Below, in pieces: positions 33,799 through 47,202 of a stretch of DNA of 64,000 nt (the first letter of the stretch is position 1; the number at the start of each line of letters is the position of its first letter). The position numbers and the translations under genes are program-made. Source of the stretch: Burkholderia pyrrocinia. GTDB taxonomy: Bacteria > Pseudomonadota > Gammaproteobacteria > Burkholderiales > Burkholderiaceae. Location: positions 1,612,001 to 1,676,000 of the forward strand of contig NZ_CP070978.1 in NCBI RefSeq assembly GCF_018417535.1. Reading direction: 5' to 3'. The notes below the pieces were generated by a model. It saw only the letters and a list, made by a program, of their open reading frames with translations. It did not search any database and was not told where the DNA came from.

Positions 33799-34821
33799 TC
33801 AGCAGGCCTCGCCCAGCGCGCGGGCGAGCAGGCGGGACACGCCGACGAAGGCCGGATGCGGCGCGGTGATCACGAAGGTCGGAATCCTCGCGAGATAGCC
33901 GGCAAAGCGGCCCTTCGCCTCGAAGCGGGCACGAAACGGCGACGCATCGAACCATGCACCGAGGCGCGGCACGACGCCCCCGCCGATATGGATGCCGCCG
34001 GTCGCGCCGAGGGTCAGCGCCAGATTGCCCGCGAACGTGCCGAGCATGCCGCAGAAGCAATCGAGGGTCGCCATGCAGCGTGCGTCGCCGGCGAGCGCAC
34101 GTTCGATGATGGCTGCCGTATCGGCCGCATCGGCCTCGGGTGGGTCGCAGCCGTCGCGCGCGGCGAGCGCCGCGTGAATCACCGCGATGCCGGGGCCCGC
34201 GACCAGCCGCTCGAACGACACGTGCGGCCAGCGTGCCCGCGCGTAGTGCAGCACGTCGGCCTCGCGTGCGTCGGCGGGCGCGAACGACACATGCCCGCCC
34301 TCGCCGGACAACGGCACCCATGCGTCGCCCGCGCGCACGAGCGCCGAAACGCCCAGCCCCGTGCCGGCGCCGAGCACGCCGATCGTACCCGCGGGCGCCG
34401 CGTGCCCGCCGCCAACCTGCCGCCGTTGTCCCGCGGACAGATGCGGCACGGCCATCGCCAGCGCCGCGAAGTCGTTGAAGACGCGCAGCGTGTCGAATCC
34501 GAGCGCGCGGCGCGTCGCGTCGATCGAGAAGCGCCAGTCATGGTTGGTCATGCTGACGATATCGCCGTCCACGGGATTGGCGATCGCGATCGCCGCGTCC
34601 CGCACCCGCGCGCCGCCCGCGTCGCGCAGGAACGCGCGCACCGCGTCGTCCACGCCGGCATGGGCGCTGCATCGATAGACGCGCACGTCGCCGATCCCGC
34701 CGAGCGCGGTCTCCAGCGCGAAGCGCGCGTGCGTGCCGCCGATATCCGCCAGCAAGCGGGATTCTCCGGCGCGCACGCCGCACGGCGCGACCGGTTGACC
34801 GTTCAGGGTCGCTTCGCTCAT
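33799..34821 (-). CDS. glk: glucokinase
   Basis: A 340-residue bacterial glucokinase (ROK-independent Glk type). It phosphorylates glucose to glucose-6-phosphate in the cytosol. ATP/phosphate motif [15 protein letters not shown] is at about 24-38. Others are [32 protein letters not shown] (catalytic Asp), [22 protein letters not shown] and [12 protein letters not shown]. The ATG at 34821 has GGGAGAG upstream; an in-frame start at 34857 would add 12 residues. It is the last gene of the long minus-strand trehalose operon and would consume glucose released there. Confidence 0.92.
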   Translation of the reverse strand: MSEATLNGQPVAPCGVRAGESRLLADIGGTHARFALETALGGIGDVRVYRCSAHAGVDDAVRAFLRDAGGARVRDAAIAIANPVDGDIVSMTNHDWRFSIDATRRALGFDTLRVFNDFAALAMAVPHLSAGQRRQVGGGHAAPAGTIGVLGAGTGLGVSALVRAGDAWVPLSGEGGHVSFAPADAREADVLHYARARWPHVSFERLVAGPGIAVIHAALAARDGCDPPEADAADTAAIIERALAGDARCMATLDCFCGMLGTFAGNLALTLGATGGIHIGGGVVPRLGAWFDASPFRARFEAKGRFAGYLARIPTFVITAPHPAFVGVSRLLARALGEAC

Positions 34822-34860
34822 CGTCTCTCCCGGATTGTCATCGTGTGTCGATCGCAACGG

Positions 34861-35784
34861 TCATGGCACCTCCACGCCGCGCGCCGCGGCCAGCAGCGCG
34901 AACCAGTGCTCGCGCCCGAGCGGGATGCGGGTCGCCTCTACCGCTTCGCGCAGCGCCGCGATCCGGCTCGACCCGACGATCGGCAGCGGCCGGCACGGCA
35001 GCGCGAGCAGCCACGCGAACAGCACCGTCGTCGCGGACACGCCGAGCGCGTCGCCGATCCGCGCCGCGCTCGCACGCACGCGTGTCGCGGCGGGCGATGC
35101 CTCGGTCAGCACGCGTCCGCCCGCGAGCGGCGACCACAGCATCGGCGGACAGCGCCAGCGCTGCGCCTGGTCGAACGTGCCGTCGTCGAGCGGCGCGAGA
35201 TGCAGCAGCGAGCATTCGACCTGGTTCGTCGCGAGCGACATCCCGTGCGCCGCCATCCGGTCTTGCAGCAACGCAGCCTGCGCCGGCGTAAAGTTCGATA
35301 TCCCGAATTCCCTCACCTTTCCGTCACGCCGGAGCGCGGCAAAGGTCGTCGCGACTTCGTCGGCATCCATCAGCGGATCGGGACGATGCAGCAGCAGCAG
35401 GTCGAGCCGGTCGGTGCGCAGCGCGCGCAGCGACTGCTCGACCGACGCAACGACATGCGCGGCCCGCGTGTCGTAGTGCTTGATCCCGTGCGCGGGCCGG
35501 CGCGCGGACACGAGCCGGATCCCGCACTTCGTGATGATCTGCATCCGTTCGCGCAGGTGCGGCGCATCGGCCAGCACGTCGCCGAACAGGGCCTCGGCCG
35601 TGTAGTCGCCGTAGATGTCCGCATGGTCGAAGCTCGTCACGCCGAGTTCCAGCGCCGCCTCGATCAGCGCACGGCGCTCGCGGCCCGACAAGGCCCAGTC
35701 GCCGATCCGCCACATCCCGAACACGATGCGCGAGAACGGCGCGGCATCGGCCCCCATCGATATCGTCGTACAGCGTTCCGTCAT
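34861..35784 (-). CDS. aldo/keto reductase, YdhF-like
   Basis: A 307-residue NAD(P)H-dependent reductase closely resembling E. coli YdhF in its motifs: FSRIVFGMWRIGDWALSG, TSFDHADIYGDYTAEALFGD (catalytic Asp, Tyr), IITKCGIRLV (Lys), LDLLLLHRPDPLMDADEVAT (His), REFGISNFTPAQAALLQ and LPIVGSSRIAALREAVEAT. All four catalytic residues are present. Its ATG lies 6 bp beyond the maltoporin stop, so it is translated in the same operon. A role in reducing or isomerising a keto-sugar made by the ThuB-type dehydrogenase is possible, but it is only inferred from position. Confidence 0.88.
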   Translation of the reverse strand: MTERCTTISMGADAAPFSRIVFGMWRIGDWALSGRERRALIEAALELGVTSFDHADIYGDYTAEALFGDVLADAPHLRERMQIITKCGIRLVSARRPAHGIKHYDTRAAHVVASVEQSLRALRTDRLDLLLLHRPDPLMDADEVATTFAALRRDGKVREFGISNFTPAQAALLQDRMAAHGMSLATNQVECSLLHLAPLDDGTFDQAQRWRCPPMLWSPLAGGRVLTEASPAATRVRASAARIGDALGVSATTVLFAWLLALPCRPLPIVGSSRIAALREAVEATRIPLGREHWFALLAAARGVEVP

Positions 35785-35789
35785 CGCGC

Positions 35790-37343
<1,554 letters not shown>

Positions 37344-37356
37344 TCAGCCCGCGACT

Positions 37357-38505
37357 TCAGCCGGCGACGTCGAGATCGAGCACCGGCGGCGCGTCGGCGG
37401 CCGCCGGCCCCGGCGCGTGGACGCGGATCGGCTCGCCCGCGGCCGCGCTCGCATAGATCGCGTCGAGAATTTCCATCACGATCAGCCCTTCCTCACCGGG
37501 CGCCGGATGCGGGACGTCGCACAGAATCGCTTCCGCGTAGTCGTACATCGCGGAATGCGCGGCGTCCGCGGGCGGATTCAGGCGCATGTCGAACTGCGCG
37601 CCGTTCTGCTCGATGAACACGTGCGCGTCGAACGTGTAGCCCTCGTTCAGGTTCTTCTGCAGCAGCCCGGCACGCGTGCCGAGGAGGCGGGTTTCCATCA
37701 GCTCCGCCTCCTGGATGTTGGTCGCCCACGACGCCTCCAGCGCGAGCGTCGCGCCGTTGTCGAAGCGGATCAGCGCAGCCGCGAGATCCTCGACGTCGAA
37801 CGTCTTGCCCGCGCGCGCCGCCAGTTCGCGCGCGATCGGATCGTAGGTGCTGCCCATCACCCACACGGGCTTCGGATAGCCCATCAGCCACAGCGCGAGG
37901 TCGAGCCGGTGCACGCCGAGATCGATCAGCGGCCCGCCGCCCGCCAGCGCCTTCGTACCGAACCAGCCACCGAAGCCGGGCATCCCGCGCCGGCGATGCC
38001 AGACCGTCCGCCCGAAATAGAAATCGCCGAACAGGCCGCTGTCAACCTGCGCCTTCAGCGCGCGCGACTGCGCGCTGAAGCGGTACGAGAAATTGATCAT
38101 CAGCCGCTTGCCGGCGCGCTGCGCGGCGATCAGCATCTCACGCCCCTCGTCCGCGTTCAGCGCCATCGGCTTCTCGCACAGCACGTGGCAGCCGGCGTCG
38201 AACGCGGCGAGCGTCAGCTCGCGATGGAACTTGTTCGGCGTGCACACGCTGACGACGTCGAGCTTCCCGGCTGCGAGCATCGCGTCGGCCGACGCGTAGC
38301 GTGCGTCGATGCCGAACGCGTCGCCGACCTTCGCGAGCCGCTTCGCATCGGGATCGGCAATCGCAACCACGTCGACGTCCGGATGCTCGCGCCAGCCTTC
38401 GATATGCTTGCGACCGATCCCGAGCCCGATCACGCCGACGCGCAGTCGGCGGCCGCGTGCGATCGCCGCCGCTTCCGGCAGCTCGACCTTGTAATCGTCG
38501 TTCAT
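37357..38505 (-). CDS. thuB: Gfo/Idh/MocA family dehydrogenase (ThuB-like)
   Basis: A 382-residue NAD(P)-dependent sugar dehydrogenase. The Rossmann motif [18 protein letters not shown] is at about 21-38, [15 protein letters not shown] and [19 protein letters not shown] hold the EKP motif, and the substrate domain includes [20 protein letters not shown] with the catalytic GxxxDxxxH spacing. ThuA and ThuB of rhizobia oxidise trehalose or related disaccharides to 3-keto forms. The neighbouring ThuA-family gene overlaps this start by four bases (ATGA), which supports the ThuB assignment. CAGGAG precedes the ATG. Confidence 0.8.
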   Translation of the reverse strand: MNDDYKVELPEAAAIARGRRLRVGVIGLGIGRKHIEGWREHPDVDVVAIADPDAKRLAKVGDAFGIDARYASADAMLAAGKLDVVSVCTPNKFHRELTLAAFDAGCHVLCEKPMALNADEGREMLIAAQRAGKRLMINFSYRFSAQSRALKAQVDSGLFGDFYFGRTVWHRRRGMPGFGGWFGTKALAGGGPLIDLGVHRLDLALWLMGYPKPVWVMGSTYDPIARELAARAGKTFDVEDLAAALIRFDNGATLALEASWATNIQEAELMETRLLGTRAGLLQKNLNEGYTFDAHVFIEQNGAQFDMRLNPPADAAHSAMYDYAEAILCDVPHPAPGEEGLIVMEILDAIYASAAAGEPIRVHAPGPAAADAPPVLDLDVAG

Positions 38506-39311
38506 GCGAGGTCTCCTGCGGTTTGCTGGATGCCGACGTGCGCGAACTGCTGGCTCTTCTCGCTGAGCGTCTCGAGCGGCGGCGAGTTCGGGCAACGGTC
38601 GGCGAGGTTCACGCGCGGCGCGGCCCACTGCACCGCGTTCGCGATCACGCGCTGCACGTTGCGGTCGTGATAGGTCGGATACGCTTCATGCCCGGGACGG
38701 AAATAGAAAATCCGGCCATGGCCGCGCTCCCAGCAGCAGCCCGAACGGAACACCTCGCCGCCCTCGAACCACGAGATGAACACGGTGCTGTCCGGTTGCG
38801 GGATGTCGAAGCGCTCGCCGTACATCTCCTCGTGCTGCAGCTCGAAGTACTCGCCGAGCCCGGCCGCGATCGGATGTGACGGTTCGACGACCCACAGCCG
38901 CTCCTTCTCGGCCGCTTCGCGCCACTTCAGCGAACAGTTCGTGCCGAGCAGGCGGCGGAAGATCTTCGAGAAGTGCCCGGAATGCAGCACGATCAGGCCC
39001 ATCCCTTCGAGCACGCGGCGCTGCACGCGCTCGACGATCTCGTCGGAGACCTTCGCGTGCGCCTTGTGCCCCCACCAGATCAACACGTCGCACGCGGCGA
39101 GCCGCGCTTCGCTTAAGCCGTGCTCGGGCTGGTCGAGCGTCGCGGTGCCGATCTCGAGCGGCAACGCGCCATGGCCGAGCGCCGGTGTCTCGGCGAGCGC
39201 GCCGGCGATCACCTGGTGAATGCCGTCCGGGTAGATCGCGCGCACGCCCGCGTTTTCCCGTTCGTGCTCGAACTCGTTCCACACGATCACTGAAAGCTTC
39301 TTGTTTAGCAT
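38502..39311 (-). CDS. thuA: ThuA domain protein (trehalose utilisation)
   Basis: A 269-residue ThuA-family protein with a class-I glutamine-amidotransferase-like fold. [20 protein letters not shown] then [14 protein letters not shown] mark the family start. [40 protein letters not shown] and [18 protein letters not shown] provide the conserved His and Asp positions. In Sinorhizobium and Agrobacterium, thuA works with thuB in the catabolism of trehalose, sucrose and maltitol via 3-keto sugars. It lies between the ABC ATPase gene (105 bp away) and thuB, which overlaps it. Confidence 0.85.
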   Translation of the reverse strand: MLNKKLSVIVWNEFEHERENAGVRAIYPDGIHQVIAGALAETPALGHGALPLEIGTATLDQPEHGLSEARLAACDVLIWWGHKAHAKVSDEIVERVQRRVLEGMGLIVLHSGHFSKIFRRLLGTNCSLKWREAAEKERLWVVEPSHPIAAGLGEYFELQHEEMYGERFDIPQPDSTVFISWFEGGEVFRSGCCWERGHGRIFYFRPGHEAYPTYHDRNVQRVIANAVQWAAPRVNLADRCPNSPPLETLSEKSQQFAHVGIQQTAGDLA

Positions 39312-39390
39312 GACTATCCTTTATCGAAGATTTGGCGCCAATTCGACAGCGGCCATGCGCCGTGGCCGCCTGAAACCTGTGGCCGGATTA

Positions 39391-39416
39391 GCCGCGCGCC
39401 GCGCGCCGCGCGCCGC

Positions 39417-39418
<2 letters not shown>
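39391..39418. repeat. 7-bp tandem repeat (GCCGCGC x4)
   Basis: Three perfect GCCGCGC units and a fourth GCCGCTC that runs into the stop codon of the ABC ATPase gene (39417-39419). Slippage here could change the end of that protein or the spacing to thuA. Confidence 0.6.
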
Positions 39419-40553
<1,135 letters not shown>

Positions 40554-40588
40554 GTTTTCCCTCTTGATCCTGATCGGGCCGAGATGCG

Positions 40589-41419
40589 TCAACCCTTGAC
40601 CGCGCCGGCAGTCAGGCCGGAGACGATATGCCGCTGAAACGCCAGCACCAGCAGCACGAGCGGCACCGTGACGATGACCGACGCGGCCATGATGGTTCCC
40701 CATGGCAACTCGTAACTGCTCGCGCCCGAGATCATCGTGATCGCGACGGGTACCGTGCGCTGGCCCGACGAGATCATGAAGGTCAGCGCGAACAGGAACT
40801 CGTTCCATGCCGATACGAACGCGAGCAGCGACGTCGCGGCCAGCGCCGGCCGCAGCAGCGGCAGGAAGATCCGGAAGATCAGCGTGAACACGCCGACGCC
40901 GTCGACGAGCGCCGCCTCCTCCAGCTCGCGCGGCAACTCGCGCATGAACGTGACGAGAATCCAGATCGTGAACGGCAGCGTGAAGATCAGGTCGGACAGC
41001 ACGAGTGCGCCGAGGTGGTCGTACAGGCCGAGCGCGCGGACCAGCTCGAACAGGCCCGACAGGATCGCGACCTGCGGAAACATCGACACGCCGAGAATGC
41101 ACATCATCAGCACCCCGCGCCCGCGGAACGACACGCGGCCGAGCGCATACGCGGCGAGCACCGACACGGCGAGCGACAGCGCGACCGCCCCGCCCGCGAC
41201 GAGCGCCGAGTTCAGCAGGTACGCGCCGAACGGCTGGCCGCGGAACAGCTGGCGATAGTTGTCGAGCGACGGGCTCACCGGGAACAGCGACGTATCGAAC
41301 AACGCGTCGCCGTGCTTGATCGACGTGCCGATCATGTAGACGAACGGGAACAGCGCGATCACCAACACGAGTGCCGACAGCAGCCCGTGAATCGCGATGT
41401 CGAGCGGATGCTTCTTCAT
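40589..41419 (-). CDS. thuG: ABC sugar transporter permease, MalG/ThuG type
   Basis: A 276-residue inner-membrane protein with six predicted segments. The first hydrophobic stretch is ALVLVIALFPFVYMIGTSIK. SLFPVSPSLDNYRQLFRGQP is typical for CUT1 inner subunits. The coupling loop ELPRELEEAALVDGVGVFTL then IFRIFLPLLRPALAAT carries the EAA motif that docks on the ATPase. Its ATG lies one base after the stop of the partner permease, whose last codons contain the GGAGG for this gene. It imports a disaccharide, most likely trehalose. Confidence 0.9.
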   Translation of the reverse strand: MKKHPLDIAIHGLLSALVLVIALFPFVYMIGTSIKHGDALFDTSLFPVSPSLDNYRQLFRGQPFGAYLLNSALVAGGAVALSLAVSVLAAYALGRVSFRGRGVLMMCILGVSMFPQVAILSGLFELVRALGLYDHLGALVLSDLIFTLPFTIWILVTFMRELPRELEEAALVDGVGVFTLIFRIFLPLLRPALAATSLLAFVSAWNEFLFALTFMISSGQRTVPVAITMISGASSYELPWGTIMAASVIVTVPLVLLVLAFQRHIVSGLTAGAVKG

Positions 41420-41420
41420 T

Positions 41421-42377
<957 letters not shown>

Positions 42378-42445
42378 TCGATGTCTCCTGTCAGGCCGGC
42401 GCCATGCGGCAGCCGGTCCGATCGATCAATCGCGCGCCGCGGCGC

Positions 42446-43714
42446 TCAGTGCCAGTTGCCGCCCGGCGCGAGCCGGTTGAGCGCGGCGGCGAGCCGCGCG
42501 AGCGCACCCGATGCGGTGTCGCTGCCGGCGAGCACGTCGTGCGCGGCGTTCCAGAACTGGTTGCTGACCTGGTTGTACTTCGCGCCGGTCACGGTCGACG
42601 GCCGCGCGACCGCCGTGCCGAAGGTCGGCAGCAGATCGGCCATGAACGGGTTGGCCTGCAGGATCTCCTTGTCGCGGTAGAGCGCCGGCATCGTCGGGTT
42701 GAACGACCCCTGGATCGCGCGCATCTTCTGCACTTCCGCGCTCGCCAGGTACATCACGAGATCGGCGGCCAGTTTCGGGTTCGGCGAGTAGCGCGACACG
42801 GCGAGCTGCCATCCGCCCAGCGCGGCGGCCGGGCGGCCGTCGGCGCCGCCCTTCGGCAGCGGCGCGATGCCGACCTTGCCCTTGATCGGGCTGCCCGTGC
42901 GATTCGCGATCGCCCATGCGTACGGCCAGTTGCGCATGAACACGGCGTTGCCGGCCTGGAACACGCCGCGGGCCTCCTCTTCGCCGTAGTTCAGCACGGC
43001 CTTCGGGCTGATCGTGCCGACCCATTTCGCCGACTGCTCGAGCGCCTTGATCGCGCCCGGGTTGTCGATCGTCACGCGGCCCTTGTCGTCGACCACCGTG
43101 CCGCCGTTGTAGCTGCTGACCCATTCGAGCGCATCGCAGGTCAGCCCTTCGTACGCACGCCCCTGCCACACGTAGCCCCAGACCTTCTCGTTGCCGGCGG
43201 CGCGCTCGCCCGACTGGACCTTGCGCGCGGTGGCGTCGAGTTCATCCCACGTTGCGGGCACTTTCACGCGGTACTTGTCGAGCAGGTCCTTGCGGTAGTA
43301 GAGCAGCCCCGTATCGATGAACCACGGCATCGCGACCAGCTTGCCGTTCACCGTATCGTTCGCGACGATGCTCGGGAACGACTGGCTTTCCAGTCCTTTG
43401 CTGTACGGCTTCAGGTCGATCAGGTGGTTCGCGAGGATACCCGGCCAGACCGTATCGATCTGCATCACGTCGATCTTGTCCGAGCCGCTGCCGAGCAACT
43501 GCTGATAAAGCGCCAGCGTCTCGCTCGAGTTATTCGGCATGCTGATGAACTCGACCTCGTTGCCGGTCTTCTCGGCCCAGCGCTTCGCCGAGACCTGGCA
43601 AATGTCCTGGTCGACGCCGGCCGCGCCACATGCGATCCGCAGCGTCGCCGCGCCGGCCGTGGCGGCCGTCATCGCGAGCGCCATCGTCAGCAAACCTGCC
43701 TTGAGCTTCGTCAT
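42446..43714 (-). CDS. thuE: ABC sugar substrate-binding protein (ThuE-like)
   Basis: A 422-residue periplasmic binding protein of the extracellular solute-binding family 1. It starts with a Sec signal peptide (KLKAGLLTMALAMTAATAGA, cleavage near 22). LPPGD-like features are replaced by VDVMQIDTVWPGILANHLID then LKPYSKG. MPWFIDTGLLYYRKDLLDKY and YVWQGRAYEGLTCDALEWVS are typical of trehalose/maltose-binding relatives. It is the first gene of a minus-strand operon running to glucokinase. GGAGACACCGA precedes the ATG, and the 157-bp leader has two candidate regulatory motifs. Confidence 0.88.
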   Translation of the reverse strand: MTKLKAGLLTMALAMTAATAGAATLRIACGAAGVDQDICQVSAKRWAEKTGNEVEFISMPNNSSETLALYQQLLGSGSDKIDVMQIDTVWPGILANHLIDLKPYSKGLESQSFPSIVANDTVNGKLVAMPWFIDTGLLYYRKDLLDKYRVKVPATWDELDATARKVQSGERAAGNEKVWGYVWQGRAYEGLTCDALEWVSSYNGGTVVDDKGRVTIDNPGAIKALEQSAKWVGTISPKAVLNYGEEEARGVFQAGNAVFMRNWPYAWAIANRTGSPIKGKVGIAPLPKGGADGRPAAALGGWQLAVSRYSPNPKLAADLVMYLASAEVQKMRAIQGSFNPTMPALYRDKEILQANPFMADLLPTFGTAVARPSTVTGAKYNQVSNQFWNAAHDVLAGSDTASGALARLAAALNRLAPGGNWH

Positions 43715-43732
43715 TCGGTGTCTCCGGTTTTT

Positions 43733-43826
43733 TTCGAATCGTTCGAATCGTGCGCCGCGGTGTCGCGAGCGCGTCGCCGGGTGCCGTGGGTCTATGAGAC
43801 TCCAGTCCGGTTAATCGAAAATTTCG
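43733..43826 (-). promoter_or_regulatory. candidate control elements upstream of the thu operon
   Basis: TTCGAATCG is repeated exactly in tandem at 43733-43741 and 43742-43750, just upstream of the thuE ribosome-binding site. CGAAA-A-TTTCG, a perfect 5-bp-arm dyad, lies at 43816-43826 within an AT-rich patch. Either could be a binding site for the adjacent response regulator or another repressor. I could not fix a convincing -35/-10 pair. Confidence 0.35.
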
Positions 43827-43871
43827 GAAACGCGCCGCGCCATTAACAATCGAAACAATCGCCGTCGCGCG

Positions 43872-46475
43872 TCAGCCCAGCAGCGCGGCGAGTGCCGCCA
43901 GATCGAACGGCTTCGGCACGAACGGCAGGTCCGCGCGCCAGTCGGGATGGGTCTGATGAATCTCGGGCGGCAGGCCCGAGGTGAGCACGACGCGCTGCGC
44001 CGGCCAGCGCTCGGCGAGCCGCGCCGCGAACGCGATGCCGCTGCCGCCCGCGCCGAGCGAGATGTCCGACAGCACGAGCGTGACGGGGCCGTGCTCGGCC
44101 AGCCAGCGCAATGCCGCGTCGCCGGTCGCCACCGCGTCGGCCCGCGCGCCGAGCGCCGCGAACTGGCTGAGCGCCGTGTCGCGCACCTCGGGATCGTCGT
44201 CGACCACGAGCACGCGGGCACCGGCCGGTCCGGCAACGGGCGCGGCCGCGATGACGGCCGGCGTGCCGCGCCGTTCGGGCGGCGCGCACTCGGGCAGCCA
44301 CAGTTCGACGCGCGTCCCCTGGCCGACCTCGCTGTGGATTCGCAGATCGCCGCCGCTCTGGCGCACGAAGCCGTAGACGCTGCTGAGCCCGAGCCCGCTC
44401 CCCTCGCCGGCCGCCTTGGTCGTGAAGAACGGCTCGATCACCTTGTCGAGCAGCACCGGCGCGATTCCGCAGCCCGTGTCGGTGACGCTCAGCACGATCG
44501 CGTGCGGCGCGGCGGCACCGTCGGCCGCCGGTTCGCGGCGCGCGGCCAGCGTCAGCGTCCCGCCGCCCGGCATCGCGGCGGCGCTGTTGAGCGCCAGGTT
44601 GAGGACCGCGTTCTCGAGCTGGCCGCGGTCGACGTTCACCCACATCGCGTCGGCGGCCGGCTCCAGCACGACGGCCACCCGCTGGCCCGCCGAGTATTCG
44701 ACGAGATCGAGCATCTCCGCGAGCATCGCCCTGACCGACACGCGTTCGGCCTGCAGCGGCTGGCGCCGCGCGAACGCGAGCAGCCGCCGCGTGAGCCGCG
44801 ACGCGCGTTCGGCCGCGCGGCGCGCCCGCTCGGCCATCGTCTGCGCGTCCTGCTGCCCGTCGAGTCGCGGCAGCAGCAGCTCCAGGTTGCCGAGTATCGC
44901 GACGAGGAAGTTGTTGAAATCGTGCGCGACGCCGCCCGTCAGCTGGCCGAGCACGTCCATCTTCTGCGCCTGGCGCAACTCCGCCTCGACCGCGCGCCGG
45001 CTCGTCAGGTCGCGGCAGACCGCCACCCATCCGCCGTCCGGAAGCGGCTGGCAGTGGAATTCGAGGGTCCGCTGGTCGCGCAGGTGCAGTTCGGCCGACG
45101 CGGCGATGCGCGCGCCGTCCGACGTGCGGGTCGCGGTCTCGCGCGACACCTGGCGCCAGCGCGCGGGCTGATGCATGGCCTGCCGCAGCGTCGCGAGCGA
45201 CAGGCCCGCATGCAGCGCGCCCGGGTCGATCCCGAGCAGCGTCGCGAAGGTCGGATTCCACGCGATCAGGCTGCCGTGCGTGTCGTGGACGGACACCCCG
45301 TCGTTCATCGAGTTGAGCACCGACTCCTGCAGGCGGCGCTGCGACTCGAGCCCCTGGGTCAGTTGCTCTTTCTCGATCAGGTTGGTGCGGAACACCTCGA
45401 ACGCGCGCGCCAGCTCGCCGATTTCGTCGGGCCGGTGCGTCGACGGCATCCGGTCGGACGTGATCCCTTTCGCGAGTCGCGTCATCACGCGCGTCATCGC
45501 CTGCAGCTTGTGCAGGATGCGGCTCGCATACGCGACGCCGAGCAGCGCCACCGCGACGCCCGCGACGGCCAGCAGCAGCAGGCCCGACTGGCTGGAGACC
45601 GCGACCTTGCGCACTTTGTCGCTGCGCTCGCTGGCGATCTGCCGCAACCGCTCGACGTAGCGCGCCGACTTGCCGCTCAGGTGATCCGCGTGGCCGCGCA
45701 GGACCGTGACGAGATAGCCCGTCTGCGCTTCGCTCGACAGAAACTCGCGGCGCACCGCGAACGCGTTGCGCGCACCGCCGTCGAGGCGCTGCAGCGCCTC
45801 GGCAAGCGCCGGCTGGCGGCGGTCTTCGCCGCGTTCACGCGCGCGCAGCCACAGCGCCTCGTTATCGCTTTCCGCGCTGCCGAGCTCCGCCGCGTTCGCC
45901 GCCTGCAGCGCACCGGCCGTGCGGGCCCAGATCTCGAGCAGCGTCGGCGCGCGCTGCGCGATCACGCTCTTGTCGCGCGCGATGCTGTCGCCGATGCGGT
46001 CGTTCGCGAGCCGCAGGTCGCTCAGTTCCTCCTTGAGCTGCCGCTGCCGGCCCGACACGATCAGCAGCCGGGCGAGATCCTGGTCGATCGCGTCGAGATC
46101 GTCGATCACCGCGAGCTGTTCGCCCGCCTTCGCGGCTGGGCCCGGCTGTTTGCCGAAGCCCGGCGACAACCGCCGGATGTCGCCGAGCAGGCCGCGCAGC
46201 AGCTCGGTGTCGTTGTGCAGCAAGTCCGGCGAATCGGTGAGCATCATGCTCGGCGCAACCGCGGCGAGCTGCGCGACCTTGTCCGACAACTCGAGCGCGC
46301 GGGCAATCTCCGGCACGACGTTCGCCTCGTATTCGTCGAGCGCGTTCTGGTTCGCGCGCATGCCGAGCACGCCGACCACCACGACCGCGAGCGTGATGCC
46401 GAACAGCAGCAGAAACGTCGCGATCAGCTTGGCCCGGACACTCCAGGGCGGCAACAGCCTGAACGTCGTGCGCAT
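43872..46475 (-). CDS. hybrid sensor histidine kinase (TorS-like sensor, HAMP, PAS, HisKA, HATPase, REC)
   Basis: An 867-residue inner-membrane kinase. TM1 spans about 15-38, a long helical periplasmic sensor runs to about 296, TM2 is about 297-317, and HAMP follows to about 370. A PAS domain (about 380-490; VLNSMNDGVSVHDTHGSLIAWNP is shortened here) is followed by HisKA with GGVAHDFNNFLVAILGNLEL (phospho-His518). The ATP domain includes VDRGQLENAVLNLALNSAAA, TDTGCGI and GEGSGLGLSSVYG. A C-terminal receiver carries Asp804 (VLSDISLG) and a Lys in VPKPF. The start at 46475 lies four bases after the regulator's stop. It forms a two-component pair with the upstream gene and may govern the adjacent trehalose operon. 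Confidence 0.9.
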   Translation of the reverse strand: MRTTFRLLPPWSVRAKLIATFLLLFGITLAVVVVGVLGMRANQNALDEYEANVVPEIARALELSDKVAQLAAVAPSMMLTDSPDLLHNDTELLRGLLGDIRRLSPGFGKQPGPAAKAGEQLAVIDDLDAIDQDLARLLIVSGRQRQLKEELSDLRLANDRIGDSIARDKSVIAQRAPTLLEIWARTAGALQAANAAELGSAESDNEALWLRARERGEDRRQPALAEALQRLDGGARNAFAVRREFLSSEAQTGYLVTVLRGHADHLSGKSARYVERLRQIASERSDKVRKVAVSSQSGLLLLAVAGVAVALLGVAYASRILHKLQAMTRVMTRLAKGITSDRMPSTHRPDEIGELARAFEVFRTNLIEKEQLTQGLESQRRLQESVLNSMNDGVSVHDTHGSLIAWNPTFATLLGIDPGALHAGLSLATLRQAMHQPARWRQVSRETATRTSDGARIAASAELHLRDQRTLEFHCQPLPDGGWVAVCRDLTSRRAVEAELRQAQKMDVLGQLTGGVAHDFNNFLVAILGNLELLLPRLDGQQDAQTMAERARRAAERASRLTRRLLAFARRQPLQAERVSVRAMLAEMLDLVEYSAGQRVAVVLEPAADAMWVNVDRGQLENAVLNLALNSAAAMPGGGTLTLAARREPAADGAAAPHAIVLSVTDTGCGIAPVLLDKVIEPFFTTKAAGEGSGLGLSSVYGFVRQSGGDLRIHSEVGQGTRVELWLPECAPPERRGTPAVIAAAPVAGPAGARVLVVDDDPEVRDTALSQFAALGARADAVATGDAALRWLAEHGPVTLVLSDISLGAGGSGIAFAARLAERWPAQRVVLTSGLPPEIHQTHPDWRADLPFVPKPFDLAALAALLG

Positions 46476-46479
46476 CGCG

Positions 46480-47202
46480 TCACACGCGCACGACGGGCAC
46501 GGCGAACACATAGCCGATGCCGCGCTGCGTGCGGATATAGGTCGGCTGCTCGGGGTTCGGCTCGATCTTGCGGCGCAGGCGCAGGATCAGCACGTCGATC
46601 GTCCGGTCGTACACGTCGATGCCGAAGCCGCGCGTATGTTCGAGCAACTGGTCGCGCGACCAGACACGCGACGGCTGCTGCACCATCGCGGCGAGCAGCT
46701 CGAATTCGCCCTGCGTCAGCGCGCACGGGCCGCCGTTGTGCGTCAGCGTGCGCGCGGCGAGGTCCATCGTCCAGCCGTCGAAGCAGTAGCGCGGGCCGCC
46801 TCCGTTCGACGCGGGGCGCGGCATCGACAACTCGATCGTGCGCCGTAGCTGGGCGCGCACCCGCGCGATCAGTTCGCGCCCGGAGAACGGTTTCGTGACG
46901 AAATCGTCGGCGGCGGTCTCGAGGCCGAGTACGCGATCCGTCTCGTCGCCAAGGCCGCTGATCATGATGATCGACACGTCGGACCGGCGCCGCAGCTCGC
47001 GCGCGACCGTCAGGCCGTCCTCGCCGCGCAGCTTCAGGTCGAGAATCACGAGCGCGTGCGGCGCGGCCGCGAGCTGCTGCTGCATCCGGGCGGCGCTGTC
47101 GACCGCCGAGACCTCGAACCCGGCCTCTTCCAGCACGCCCTTCAGCCAGGCGCGCACGTCCGGATCGTCGTCCAGCACCAGGATCCGATGTTTTTCTGAC
47201 AT
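46480..47202 (-). CDS. OmpR-family response regulator
   Basis: A 240-residue regulator. The receiver domain has the acidic pocket DDDPD (11-15), phospho-acceptor Asp55 (LVILDLKLRG), Ser82 (MISG) and Lys104 (FVTKPFSG). The C-terminal winged helix includes LTQGEFELLAAMVQQPSRVW and SRDQLLEHTRGFGIDVYDRT, ending YIRTQRGIGYVFAVPV. The ATG at 47202 follows GGAGGAG; longer in-frame extensions have no support. It is transcribed with the hybrid kinase 4 bp downstream and probably activates or represses nearby transport genes. Confidence 0.93.
   Translation of the reverse strand: MSEKHRILVLDDDPDVRAWLKGVLEEAGFEVSAVDSAARMQQQLAAAPHALVILDLKLRGEDGLTVARELRRRSDVSIIMISGLGDETDRVLGLETAADDFVTKPFSGRELIARVRAQLRRTIELSMPRPASNGGGPRYCFDGWTMDLAARTLTHNGGPCALTQGEFELLAAMVQQPSRVWSRDQLLEHTRGFGIDVYDRTIDVLILRLRRKIEPNPEQPTYIRTQRGIGYVFAVPVVRV

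Noticed and set aside
43947..46898. 983-codon open frame antisense to the hybrid kinase and regulator
   Set aside because: Same artefact: no motifs, extreme Arg content, and it crosses two confidently assigned genes.
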